A DNA stretch of 64,000 nucleotides. Origin: Bradyrhizobium sp. Ce-3 (GTDB lineage Bacteria > Pseudomonadota > Alphaproteobacteria > Rhizobiales > Xanthobacteraceae). Of the stretch, positions 7,692 to 17,259 are shown piece after piece. Below the pieces are notes generated by a model that was given only the letters and a program-made list of their open reading frames with translations, did not search any database and was not told the DNA's origin. The first letter of the stretch is position 1, and each line of letters starts with the position of its first letter. The stretch is taken from positions 124,001 through 188,000 of the forward strand of contig NZ_BQUV01000003.1 in the NCBI RefSeq assembly GCF_022835695.1. The letters run 5' to 3'. The position numbers and the translations under genes are program-made.

Positions 7692-8840
7692 CTATTGCGC
7701 CGCACGTGCGAGGAACTGAAACAGCAGCCGGCTCACCTCGTCCGGCTGCTCCTGCTGCACCCAGTGGCCGGCGCCGTCGACCAGATGGCAGCCGATCATG
7801 TTGGTGCAGGCCTTGGTCTGCATCGCCTCGAACACGCCGGGCCGCTGATAGGTGCCCCAATCCTGCTTGCCGGAAATGAATGCGGACGGCTGGTCGATGT
7901 TGCGGCCGCTCCAGGTCTGCAATTCCGCCGTGAACGCGCCCGACGTGCCGCAGCGATACCATTGCAGTCCGCCCTGGAATCCAGTGCGCTGATACTCCGC
8001 GCTGTAATAGGCGAGCTCGCGGTCCGGCAGCCAATTGTTGGCAGCGATCGCCTCGCGCGACGGCATCTCCTCGGCGACGGTCGCGGCCATGTCCCTGGCG
8101 AGATCCATCACGTAGTAGGTCGGCAGCTTGGCGAGTTCGCCCGCCGACCAGGATTGCAGCGGATACGGCTTGTTGTCTTTCCAGTCCGCGCTCTTGTGAT
8201 GATAGTAGGCGCGCAGGAAATCGTGCACGCCTTGCGGCGCGCGATGCATGTCGGCATTGGCCGGACGTGTCGAATAGTACCATTGGTAGTGCTTGCGCGG
8301 CCGCGACAGTGCGGCGAGCTCGCGATGCACCGGGTCTTCGCTCGCGGGCTTCGCCGATTCATTGGCGATGTTGAACGGCAGCGACGGCGGCCCCGAGAAC
8401 GGCGCGCTCATCATCACTACCGCGCGGAACACGTCGGGGCGGATCAGCGCGCACCACGCCGCGACCGACGAGCCGAAATCGTGCCCGATCACCGCATCGA
8501 CATGGGTGTAGCCAAACGCCGCCACCAGCCCCAGCGCATCGCGCACCAGATTGGGCAGCCGGAACGATGCGAGGTCGCCGTCATAATCCGCGTTCCAGCC
8601 GGTGGTGCGGCCATATCCGCGCTGGTCCGGCGCGATCACGTGATAGCCGGCCGCAGCCAGCTTCGGCATCACCTTGCGCCAGGAAAACGCCAGCTCCGGA
8701 AATCCGTGCAGCAGCAACAGGCAGGGCCGACCGGATGTTTCGAAGCCCGCTTCGAGCACATGCATGCGCAGGCCGTTGATCCCGTCGACATAACGCGAGC
8801 GGATGGTGGCGGGGAGCGGGACGTCGGGAAGCGTTTCCAT
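7692..8840 (-). CDS. alpha/beta hydrolase, epoxide-hydrolase-like
   Basis: 382-residue alpha/beta-hydrolase. It has the oxyanion segment HGFPELAFSW (45-54), the DQRGYGRT loop (72-79) typical of epoxide hydrolases and dehalogenases, and an acidic nucleophile Asp121 in GHDFGSS rather than Ser. A C-terminal GAGHWVQQEQP supplies the catalytic His. These features point to epoxide hydrolase or haloalkane-dehalogenase-like chemistry, not esterase. No signal peptide. The ribosome site (AGGTGAT) is weak. It stands alone between the His-rich gene and a divergent exported protein. Confidence 0.9.
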   Translation of the reverse strand: METLPDVPLPATIRSRYVDGINGLRMHVLEAGFETSGRPCLLLLHGFPELAFSWRKVMPKLAAAGYHVIAPDQRGYGRTTGWNADYDGDLASFRLPNLVRDALGLVAAFGYTHVDAVIGHDFGSSVAAWCALIRPDVFRAVVMMSAPFSGPPSLPFNIANESAKPASEDPVHRELAALSRPRKHYQWYYSTRPANADMHRAPQGVHDFLRAYYHHKSADWKDNKPYPLQSWSAGELAKLPTYYVMDLARDMAATVAEEMPSREAIAANNWLPDRELAYYSAEYQRTGFQGGLQWYRCGTSGAFTAELQTWSGRNIDQPSAFISGKQDWGTYQRPGVFEAMQTKACTNMIGCHLVDGAGHWVQQEQPDEVSRLLFQFLARAAQ

Positions 8841-8942
8841 CTGTGATCACCTGTTGAGCATCGCCGCACAACCAGCGCATTTGGCTGTATGCTGGCGGTC
8901 GTTGATTCACGATAGCAACTTTACCCAGGGGATGCATACCGC

Positions 8943-9449
8943 ATGCGTCACGCGAGGATTGCAGAGCTGACCGGCCGGATCTCGCGCCTCGGTGTGATGA
9001 TCGTGGCCGCCGTCGTGGTGCTGATATCAGCGGTCCGCGCGGCCGACATCACCGAGCTGACGGAAAAACTGCCGCGCGCCTATATCGGTGAATTCCTGTG
9101 GGACGGCGACAACACGGTGCAGAACGTCGTCATCACCTTCGACAAGGTCACGGCCCTGAACGAGCAGAACGCAGAAGCGCGCGGCTGCGGTTCATATGAG
9201 GTCGGCCGCCGCGTGACCAAGATCGATGTGCGGATGTTCATCCGGCTGTCCGATCTCGAGGTCGAGATTTTTGAGCGTTCGCCCGACGGCAATGGCGCGT
9301 TCGAGACCGAGGGCAGCCATCGCGGCAAGCTGTCGGAGGATCTTCAGCAGATCGATGCGCAGTGGACCACGACGGCATCAGGCAAGCATGGCCAACTGCA
9401 TCTGCGCGCCGCGGCCAAGGTCGCGTGCGAGCCGGCTGCGGATTTGTAG
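8943..9449 (+). CDS. exported protein of unknown function
   Basis: 168 residues with an N-terminal hydrophobic segment (LGVMIVAAVVVLISAVRAA, residues about 17-35) that could be a signal peptide or anchor. A mostly beta region follows with two Cys (RGCGSYEV, KVACEP) that could pair in the periplasm. I recognise no family. ATG at 8943 follows a weak GGGGATG site. It diverges from the hydrolase gene. Confidence 0.75.
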   Translation: MRHARIAELTGRISRLGVMIVAAVVVLISAVRAADITELTEKLPRAYIGEFLWDGDNTVQNVVITFDKVTALNEQNAEARGCGSYEVGRRVTKIDVRMFIRLSDLEVEIFERSPDGNGAFETEGSHRGKLSEDLQQIDAQWTTTASGKHGQLHLRAAAKVACEPAADL

Positions 9450-9488
9450 GTGTGGTCAGCAGGGCCGGCAGGCGCAGCCGCATGCGCC

Positions 9489-9656
9489 CTTCATCCTCCC
9501 CTGGAGGGGGAGGATCGGTTTGCATGAAATGCGAGCCGAGGTGGGGTGACAGTCTGTCCACACAAGCGCTGCTCGTGTTGAGAGATCACCCCACCCCGGC
9601 TCACATCTCGCTTCGCTCGTTGTGAGCCGACCCTCCCCCTCCAGGGGAGGGTGAAG
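9489..9656. repeat. dispersed palindromic intergenic repeat, family C, copy 1
   Basis: Outer arms CTCCCCTGGAGGGGGAGG and CCTCCCCCTCCAGGGGAGGG and inner arms GAGGTGGGGTGA and TCACCCCACCCCGGCTC form nested inverted repeats. The right end is 5 bp from the ligase stop codon. A second copy lies at 24314-24477. Confidence 0.85.
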
Positions 9657-9661
9657 TGCGG

Positions 9662-11206
9662 CTACGCCTTCACTGCCGCCTTCGGCCAGTATCTGTCGCG
9701 CAGATGGCGCTTCACCAGTTTTCCGGTCGGCGTGCGCGGCAGCTCCTGCTCGAAGTCGATGCTTTTCGGGCATTTGATCGGCGAAAGGTGCTGGCGGCAG
9801 AACGCGATCAGCTCGGCTTCGAGATGCTTGCCGGCCTTGCCGATGTCGTGCGGCTGCACCACGGCTTTGACCTCTTCGCCCATCTCCTCGTTCGGTACGC
9901 CGAACACCGCGACGTCGGAGACCGCGGGATGCGTGATCAGCACGTCCTCGGTCTCCTGCGGATAGATGTTCACGCCGCCGGAGATGATCATGTAGCTCTT
10001 GCGGTCGGTCAGATAGAGGAAGCCTTCTTCGTCGAGGTAACCGACGTCGCCGAGCGTCGACCAGCCCCTGGCGTTGTAGGCCTTCTTGGTCTTCTCGGGA
10101 TCGTTGTGATAGGTGAACGCGGGTGCGTCGGCGAAATAGACTTGGCCGATCTGGCCGGTCGGCGCCTCCTCGTCGTTCTCGTCGAGGATCTTGACCTTGC
10201 CGACCACGGCGCGGCCGACCGTGCCGCGATGATCAAGCCATTGCTGCGAGGTCGAGACCGTGACGCCGTTGCCTTCGGAGCCGGCGTAATACTCGATCAG
10301 GATCGGTCCCCACCAGTCGATCATCTTCGCCTTGACGTCGACCGGGCAGGGGGCGGCGGCATGAATCGCGCCCTTCAGCGATGAGACCTTGTAGCGGGCG
10401 CGAACCTCGTCGGGCAGCTTCAGCATGCGCACGAACATGGTCGGCACCAGCTGCGATTGCGTCACCTTGTGTTTCTCGACCTGCTTCAGGAATTCCTCGG
10501 CGTCGAAATGCTCCATGATGACGGAGGTGCCACCCAGCACCGTTGCCATCATGTTGAAGCGCAAGGGCGCCGCGTGATAGAGCGGCGCCGGTGACAGATA
10601 GATCGAGTCCGCATTCATGCCGCACATGTCGGCCGTGAGAATCCGCAGGAACGGGTTCGGCACATCGATCCGGTTGCCTTCGAACTCCTTCTTGATGCCC
10701 TTGGGCCGGCCGGTGGTGCCGGAGGAATACAGCATGTCGTAGCCGGCGACCTCGTCGGCAACCGGCGTGGTCGGCTGCGCGGCGGCTTCCTTGTCGTAGG
10801 AGCGGAAGCCCGCTGCCGGCTCGTCCATCATGTAGAACAGCGGTTCGCCGGGCTCGCCCTTGATCAGCCCACGCACCTTGTCGGCGCATTGCGGCGTGGT
10901 GATGAACACCTTGGCTCCGCAATCCTTGATGATGTAGGCGATTTCCTCTTCGGTCAGGTAGCGGCTGATCGCGGTGTAATACAGCCCCGAGCGCTGCGCG
11001 GCCCAGCAGATCTCCATGAAGGCGAGCCGGTTTTCCATCAACAGCGCGATGTGGTCGCCGGGCTTGAGGCCGAGCGAGCGGAACAGATGCGCGCCCTGGT
11101 TCGAGAGCTCGTCGAGCTCGCGATAGGTGATCGCCTTGCCTGACGCCGCCATCTGGTAGGCGATCTTGTTCGGGTGATTACGCGCGTGGATGGACGGATG
11201 GGTCAC
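9662..11206 (-). CDS. acyl-CoA synthetase (AMP-forming ligase, FadD-like)
   Basis: 514-residue ANL-superfamily ligase that activates a carboxylic acid with ATP and CoA. The P-loop motif SSGTTGRPKGI, the A8 region GDVGYLDEEGFLYLTDRKSYM and the C-terminal PRTPTGKLVKRHLRDRYW with the adenylation Lys are all present. The start is a GTG at 11206 behind TGAGGAAA; a longer frame reaching 11350 only translates a dispersed repeat. It follows the thiolase gene on the same strand, with a family E repeat between them, so cotranscription is possible. The acid substrate cannot be told from sequence. Confidence 0.92.
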   Translation of the reverse strand: MTHPSIHARNHPNKIAYQMAASGKAITYRELDELSNQGAHLFRSLGLKPGDHIALLMENRLAFMEICWAAQRSGLYYTAISRYLTEEEIAYIIKDCGAKVFITTPQCADKVRGLIKGEPGEPLFYMMDEPAAGFRSYDKEAAAQPTTPVADEVAGYDMLYSSGTTGRPKGIKKEFEGNRIDVPNPFLRILTADMCGMNADSIYLSPAPLYHAAPLRFNMMATVLGGTSVIMEHFDAEEFLKQVEKHKVTQSQLVPTMFVRMLKLPDEVRARYKVSSLKGAIHAAAPCPVDVKAKMIDWWGPILIEYYAGSEGNGVTVSTSQQWLDHRGTVGRAVVGKVKILDENDEEAPTGQIGQVYFADAPAFTYHNDPEKTKKAYNARGWSTLGDVGYLDEEGFLYLTDRKSYMIISGGVNIYPQETEDVLITHPAVSDVAVFGVPNEEMGEEVKAVVQPHDIGKAGKHLEAELIAFCRQHLSPIKCPKSIDFEQELPRTPTGKLVKRHLRDRYWPKAAVKA

Positions 11207-11226
11207 AGACGTTTCCTCAGGTGATG

Positions 11227-11349
11227 CGTCGTCCCGGCGAAAGCCGGGACCCATAACCACCGCTTTGTGTTGTTGACTGAGTTGGGGCCGCAGCCCGGCA
11301 TAACCACAAGCACCTGTGGTTATGGGTTCCGGCCTGCGCCGGGACGACA
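11227..11349. repeat. dispersed palindromic intergenic repeat, family E, copy 1
   Basis: Arms GTCGTCCCGGCGAAAGCCGGG and CCGGCCTGCGCCGGGACGAC flank a CCATAACCACCGC / GTGGTTATGGG pair. It lies between the thiolase and ligase genes. Copy 2 is at 32432-32556. Confidence 0.85.
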
Positions 11350-11388
11350 CTTTTTGTGCGGAGAGCTTTGGGCTCGCCTAACGCGGCT

Positions 11389-12561
<1,173 letters not shown>

Positions 12562-12633
12562 GTCTGATCTCCCTGATGTTTCTGGATTGGGCGTTTCAAA
12601 GTTGGGCCGGATTTAAGGGGCGGCTCAGCATTT

Positions 12634-12653
12634 AGTCAATCAATCAATTAACT
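12634..12653. promoter_or_regulatory. candidate TetR operator between thiolase and regulator genes
   Basis: AGTCAAT and ATTAACT form a 7-bp inverted repeat with one mismatch around a 6-nt spacer, in an AT-rich patch within GC-rich sequence. It sits 73 bp from the thiolase start and about 88 bp from the likely regulator start, as expected for a shared divergent operator. Confidence 0.5.
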
Positions 12654-12740
12654 CTTGAGTGCAGCCCCGCCATGGGCTTATGTGCGGCCTCGATTTACCG
12701 GCGAGAAGCCGCCGGGACACAGAGCGGGACCAGAGCGCAG

Positions 12741-13406
12741 TTGAACACCAGCGTACCGACGAAACTTGCCGCGAGCAAAAATGCCACCGCCGACAAGCTA
12801 TTGGTCGCGGCCAGCGAACTGATGATCGAGCGCGCCTCGATCGAGGTCTCGCTGTCCGACATTGCGCAGAAGTCGGGCGTCAATGCCGCGCTGGTGAAAT
12901 ATCATTTCGGCAACAAGGACGGGCTGTTGCTGGCGCTGCTGGCGCGGGACGCCGCCACCGAGATCTCGCAGCTCGAATATCTCATCAGCCAGCCGATCAC
13001 GCCGTCGGCCAAACTGCGCCTGCATATCGGCGGCATCATCCGCGCCTATCACCAGTTCCCCTACATGAACCGGCTGATTCATTATCTCCTGCACGAGAGC
13101 TCGACCGCCGCCGCCAACGAGGTGTCGAAATTCTTCGTCGCGCCGCTGCTGGATTTTCATCGCCGCCTGCTCGCCGAGGGCATCAAGGCCGGCGAATTCC
13201 GCAACATCGATCCGGTGCTGTTCTACACCAGCCTGATCGGCGCCTGCGATCATCTGTTCTTCGGCCGCCACGCGATGTCGCGCGCGGTCGGCGTCGGTCC
13301 TGTGACCGACGAGGTCTGCCGCGAATACATCAAGCACATGGAAGCCTTGATCTTCGGCGGCGTGCTCAATCCCGATAAGGAAACGGCAGCCGCCGCTGCC
13401 GGATAA
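12741..13406 (+). CDS. TetR-family transcriptional regulator of the acyl-CoA cluster
   Basis: TetR protein of about 221 residues. The N-terminal HTH is seen in ASIEVSLSDIAQKSGVNAALVKYHFGNKDGLL, ending in the typical YHF-x-NK turn. The C-terminal helical domain should bind an acyl-CoA or other ligand. I prefer the TTG at 12741 (translated LNTSVPTKL): an ATG at 12672 is in frame but lies just after the presumed operator and promoter and has no ribosome site. It stands between the thiolase-ligase genes and the SDR-hydratase-dehydrogenase genes and is their likely local repressor. Confidence 0.85.
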   Translation: MNTSVPTKLAASKNATADKLLVAASELMIERASIEVSLSDIAQKSGVNAALVKYHFGNKDGLLLALLARDAATEISQLEYLISQPITPSAKLRLHIGGIIRAYHQFPYMNRLIHYLLHESSTAAANEVSKFFVAPLLDFHRRLLAEGIKAGEFRNIDPVLFYTSLIGACDHLFFGRHAMSRAVGVGPVTDEVCREYIKHMEALIFGGVLNPDKETAAAAAG

Positions 13407-13451
13407 CAAGTTCAAGTCTAGAGAAGAAACGCCCAAGGAAAGGTTGTTCTC

Positions 13452-14210
13452 ATGCAGTTGAAAGACGTTGCCGTTCTCATCACCGGCGGTGGCTCCGGCC
13501 TCGGTGCCGCAACCGCGCGCGCCATGGCCGCCAAGGGCGCCAGGATCGGCGTGATCGACCAGAACAAGGAAAACGCCGAGAAGGTCGCCGCCGAAGTGAA
13601 GGGCGTTGCCCTGCACGCCGACGTCACCGACGAGGAAGCGATCAAGGTGGCGATTGCCAAGGCCGAGGCCGCGCACGGCATCGCGCGCGTGCTGATGAAC
13701 TGCGCCGGCATCGGCGGCTCGCAGCGCATCGTCGGCAAGGACGGCGTCTATCCGTTGGCGAAGTTCGTCCGCATCATCAACGTCAATCTGATCGGTACCT
13801 TCAACGTGCTGCGGCTGTTCGCCGAGCGGCTGGCCACCGAAGCCCCGATCGGCGAGGAGCGCGGCGTCGCGATCAACACCGCGTCGGTTGCGGCCTATGA
13901 AGGCCAGATCGGCCAGATCGCTTATTCGGCCTCGAAGGGCGGCGTCGTCGGCCTCACGCTGCCGGCCGCGCGCGATCTCGCCAGCCTGAAGATCCGCGTC
14001 AACACCATCGCGCCGGGCCTGTTCCTGACGCCGCTGCTGATGGGCTTGAATGAAGAAGCCCGCAAGAGCCTCGGCGCCCAGGTGCCGCATCCGGCCCGCC
14101 TCGGCGACGCCTCGGAGTACGGCAACCTCGCCGTCCACATCGTCGAGAACCCGATGCTCAACGGCGAAACCATCCGCCTCGACGGCGCCATCCGCATGGC
14201 GCCGCGCTAG
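13452..14210 (+). CDS. SDR oxidoreductase, 3-hydroxyacyl-CoA dehydrogenase type
   Basis: 252-residue SDR. TGGGSGLG near 12-19 binds NAD, NCAGIGG is the central NAG-like motif, and NTASVAAYEGQIGQIAYSASKGG gives the catalytic Ser, Tyr and Lys. The segment PLAKFVRIINVNLIGTFNV and the ending MLNGETIRLDGAIRMAPR resemble type 2 hydroxyacyl-CoA dehydrogenases (HSD10 group), which oxidise 3-hydroxyacyl-CoA. It starts behind AAGGAAAGG, 45 bp after the TetR gene. It would supply the third step of beta-oxidation here. Confidence 0.92.
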   Translation: MQLKDVAVLITGGGSGLGAATARAMAAKGARIGVIDQNKENAEKVAAEVKGVALHADVTDEEAIKVAIAKAEAAHGIARVLMNCAGIGGSQRIVGKDGVYPLAKFVRIINVNLIGTFNVLRLFAERLATEAPIGEERGVAINTASVAAYEGQIGQIAYSASKGGVVGLTLPAARDLASLKIRVNTIAPGLFLTPLLMGLNEEARKSLGAQVPHPARLGDASEYGNLAVHIVENPMLNGETIRLDGAIRMAPR

Positions 14211-14212
14211 TA

Positions 14213-14342
14213 CCTTCTCCCCTTGTGGGAGAAGGTGGCGCGCAGCGCCGGATGAGGGGTTTCTCTCCGCGGAGACAGACCCCTCACCCACGCGAACACG
14301 CGGCATCCACGCGCATGCCCCCTCCCACAAGGGGAGAGGGCG
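14213..14342. repeat. dispersed palindromic intergenic repeat, family D
   Basis: CCTTCTCCCCTTGTGGGAGA at the left and CCCTCCCACAAGGGGAGAGG at the right are inverted arms. Inner arms are GGATGAGGGGT and ACCCCTCACCC. It separates the SDR and hydratase genes without interrupting either. Confidence 0.85.
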
Positions 14343-14383
14343 CATCAATTGCCACCGCATTTGCAGATGCAGGAGTGTAACGC

Positions 14384-15190
14384 GTGTCTCAGCCGCTGCT
14401 GATCGAACATCACGACGGGGTCGATTGGGTCACGCTCAATCGTCCCGAGAGTCTCAACGCGCTCGATCCCACCATGATCGACGCACTCAATACTTACTTC
14501 CAGGGTCTGCAGCGCAACCGCGACACCCGCGTCGTGGTGCTGAAGGGCGCCGGCGCGAATTTCTGTGCCGGGCTCGATCTCAAGCATGCAATGGCGCGGC
14601 GCGGCGGACAGACCGAGCCGCCCGGCGTCACCGAGTCGCTGGACTCGCAGCGCCGCATTGCCGACATCGTGATGCTGATGCGGCGCGCGCCGCAGCCGAT
14701 CATCGCGCTGGTGCAGGGTGCGGCCGCGGGCGGCGGCTTTGCGTTGGCACTCGCCGCCGACATCCGCATCGCGGCGAAGAATGCGCGGATGAATTGCGCT
14801 TTCATCAAGCTCGGCTTGGGGGGCTGCGATATCGGCACCAGCTATTTCCTGCCGCGCTTGGTCGGCGTGTCGGTGGCATCAGAGCTGATCCTCACCGGCC
14901 GCTTCATCCACGCCGATCGCGCGCTGGCGGTGGGCCTGGTGTCCGAGGTGGTCGAAGCCGCCGATCTCGACGCTGCGGCCAATCCTTATGTCGATGCGAT
15001 GATGACGGCGTCGCCGGTCGGCCTTCGTCTCTCGAAGGAATGCATCAACATGAGCGTCGATGCCGGCTCGATCGAGGCCGTGATCGCGATGGAGGATCGC
15101 AATCAGGTGCTGTGCAGCCGCTCGGAAGATTTCCAGGAAGGCATCAGGGCCTTCCTTGAGAAACGAAAGCCTGTCTATATCAAGCGCTGA
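14384..15190 (+). CDS. enoyl-CoA hydratase/isomerase family protein
   Basis: 268-residue crotonase-fold enzyme. The CoA-binding and oxyanion segments are seen as GAGANFCAGLDLKHA near 60 and LVQGAAAGGGFALALAADIRIA near 110. The region FIKLGLGGCDIGTSYFLPRLVG corresponds to the catalytic loop, where the usual Glu of hydratases is not evident, so an isomerase or other crotonase reaction is possible. GTG at 14384 follows AGGAG. It lies in the same-strand run of acyl-CoA genes between the SDR and the ligase. Confidence 0.92.
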   Translation: MSQPLLIEHHDGVDWVTLNRPESLNALDPTMIDALNTYFQGLQRNRDTRVVVLKGAGANFCAGLDLKHAMARRGGQTEPPGVTESLDSQRRIADIVMLMRRAPQPIIALVQGAAAGGGFALALAADIRIAAKNARMNCAFIKLGLGGCDIGTSYFLPRLVGVSVASELILTGRFIHADRALAVGLVSEVVEAADLDAAANPYVDAMMTASPVGLRLSKECINMSVDAGSIEAVIAMEDRNQVLCSRSEDFQEGIRAFLEKRKPVYIKR

Positions 15191-15230
15191 TAAAAAGTCC
15201 GCAAAGGACAAGAATTCCGGGAGACGCAAA

Positions 15231-17099
15231 ATGGATGGAGACGCGGCGATGCTGACGAAACCTGCCTTTCGCAAGGTGGATTGGCTCGCACGTGACATCG
15301 CGGTCGAGCGGCGTGCTGACGGCACCGTCATCCTGAAGTCGCGAATTCCGCTCCAGGGCTACGAGACACACATCCCGGCCTACCTCGCCAAATGGGCGGC
15401 GCAGGCGCCGGAGCGGATCTGGCTCGCGCAACGCGGCGGTCCCGACCGGCAATGGCGCAAGGTCTCCTATGGTGAAGCGAAACGCACCGTCGATGCGCTC
15501 ACGCAGGGCCTGCTCGATCTCGGCGTGACCGATGACCGGCCCGTCGCGATCCTGTCGGGCAATTCGATCGAACACGCGCTGATGACGCAGGCTGCGATGC
15601 AGGCCCGGCTGCCGGCCGCGCCGGTGTCGCCGGCCTACTCGCTGATGAGCCAGGATCATATCAAGCTCAAATACCTGTTCAACCTGATCAAGCCCGCCGT
15701 CGTGATGGTGCAGGATGGACCTGCCTTCGAGAAGGCGCTGAAGGCGATCGATCTCACCGGCATCACGGTGATCCATGTCCTGCGGCCCTGCGAGGGCATC
15801 AAGAGCGTGGCGTTTGCCGACCTCGCCGCAACGAAGGTGACGGCTGACGTCGACGCGTCGATCGCCAAGATCACGCCCGACACCGTCGGCAAGCTGCTGT
15901 TCACCTCGGGCTCGACCGGCATGCCGAAGGCCGTCATCAACACCCAGCAGATGATGTGCGCCAACGCGGCGATGATGATGCAGGTGCGGCCGCGCGAAAC
16001 CGCCGGGCCGATCCCGACCGTGCTCGACTGGATGCCGTGGAATCACACCATGGGCGGCAACGCCGCGTTCAATCCGGTGCTGGTCGATGGCGGCACGCTC
16101 TATATCGACGACGGCCGGCCGATGCCGGGCCAGCTCGAGGAGACAATCAGGAATTTGCGCGAAGTGTCGCCGACCTATTACGCCAACGTGCCGGCCGGCT
16201 ATGCCGCGCTCGCGGCCGCAATGGAGAAGGACGAGGCGCTGTGCGCGAGCTTCTTCAAGAACCTCTCGATCATGGCCTATGGCGGTGCGCGGCTGCCCGA
16301 CGATCTCTATGACCGCATGCAGGCGCTGGCAGTGAAGACCACGGGCGAGCGCATCGTGTTCTACACCGGCTGGGGCTCGACCGAGACCGCGCCGACCTCG
16401 ACCGGCACCTATTGGGACACCGAGCGCGTTGGCCTGATCGGCCTGCCGTTCCCCGGTGTCGAGTTGAAGATGGTGCCGTGCGGCGCGAAATATGAATTGC
16501 GGTTGCGCGGCGTCAACGTCACGCCGGGCTATTTCGGCCAGCCGGACCTCACGGCCAAGATGTTCGACGAGGAAGGCTTCTACTGCATCGGCGACGCCGG
16601 CGTGTTCGTCGATCCCGACGATCCGCTGCAGGGCATCATCTTTGCCGGCCGCGTGGTCGAGGATTTCAAGCTGACCACCGGCACCTTCGTCCATGTCGGC
16701 TCGCTGCGCACGGATGCGATCGCCGCCGCGACCCCGGTCGTGCATGACGCGCTGGTCGCTGGCCAGGATCGTGAGTTCATCGGCCTGCTGTGCTGGCCGA
16801 ATTTGCATGCCTGCCGCCAGCTCGTCGGCAATGCCGACGCGAGCTATGAGGACGTGATCCGGCATCCGGCCGTGATCGCCTGTCTGGAAAAGGGCTTGCA
16901 GGCGCACAATGCGTCGACCACCGGCAGCAGCATGCGGATCGCGCGCGCGATGCTGATGGTCGAGCCGCCGTCGATCGACGGCAACGAGCTCACCGACAAG
17001 GGCTACATCAATCAGCGCGCCGGTCTCGAACGCCGCGCCGCGCTGGTGGAGAAGCTCTATGCCGATCAGCCGTGCAGCGAGGTGATCGTGCTGTGCTGA
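15231..17099 (+). CDS. feruloyl-CoA-synthetase-like AMP-forming ligase
   Basis: 622-residue ANL-superfamily ligase. The nucleotide motif FTSGSTGMPKAV, the aromatic-acid-type segment TGWGSTETAPTSTGTYW and the late VEDFKLTTGTFVHVG region match feruloyl-CoA synthetases more than fatty-acid ligases. It would activate an aryl-propenoic or related acid to its CoA ester. ATG at 15231 follows GGGAGACG; the frame extends upstream to 15156, overlapping the hydratase, without a ribosome site. This is the second acid-activating ligase in the cluster and suggests an aromatic or cyclic substrate. Confidence 0.9.
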   Translation: MDGDAAMLTKPAFRKVDWLARDIAVERRADGTVILKSRIPLQGYETHIPAYLAKWAAQAPERIWLAQRGGPDRQWRKVSYGEAKRTVDALTQGLLDLGVTDDRPVAILSGNSIEHALMTQAAMQARLPAAPVSPAYSLMSQDHIKLKYLFNLIKPAVVMVQDGPAFEKALKAIDLTGITVIHVLRPCEGIKSVAFADLAATKVTADVDASIAKITPDTVGKLLFTSGSTGMPKAVINTQQMMCANAAMMMQVRPRETAGPIPTVLDWMPWNHTMGGNAAFNPVLVDGGTLYIDDGRPMPGQLEETIRNLREVSPTYYANVPAGYAALAAAMEKDEALCASFFKNLSIMAYGGARLPDDLYDRMQALAVKTTGERIVFYTGWGSTETAPTSTGTYWDTERVGLIGLPFPGVELKMVPCGAKYELRLRGVNVTPGYFGQPDLTAKMFDEEGFYCIGDAGVFVDPDDPLQGIIFAGRVVEDFKLTTGTFVHVGSLRTDAIAAATPVVHDALVAGQDREFIGLLCWPNLHACRQLVGNADASYEDVIRHPAVIACLEKGLQAHNASTTGSSMRIARAMLMVEPPSIDGNELTDKGYINQRAGLERRAALVEKLYADQPCSEVIVLC

Positions 17100-17118
17100 T
17101 GCCGATGCTCTCTCAACA

Positions 17119-17225
17119 CGTCATTCCGGGATGCGCCGAAGGCGCAGGCCCGGAATCCATCAAACCACATCATCTGCGGCTCGATGGATTCCGGGCTCGC
17201 GCTTCGCGCGCCCCGGAATGACGGC
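17119..17225. repeat. dispersed palindromic intergenic repeat, family F
   Basis: Arms CGTCATTCCGGGATGCGCC and CGCGCCCCGGAATGACGGC, with an inner GGCCCGGAATCCATC / GATGGATTCCGGGC pair. It lies between the ligase and the acyl-CoA dehydrogenase genes. Confidence 0.85.
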
Positions 17226-17259
17226 GAACTGAAACGACAAGAACCAAGAAGGTAGCGCC

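Noticed and set aside
12672-12740. ATG at 12672 as the start of the TetR gene
   Set aside because: No ribosome site, too close to the presumed operator, and the extra 23 residues do not look like a TetR N-terminus.
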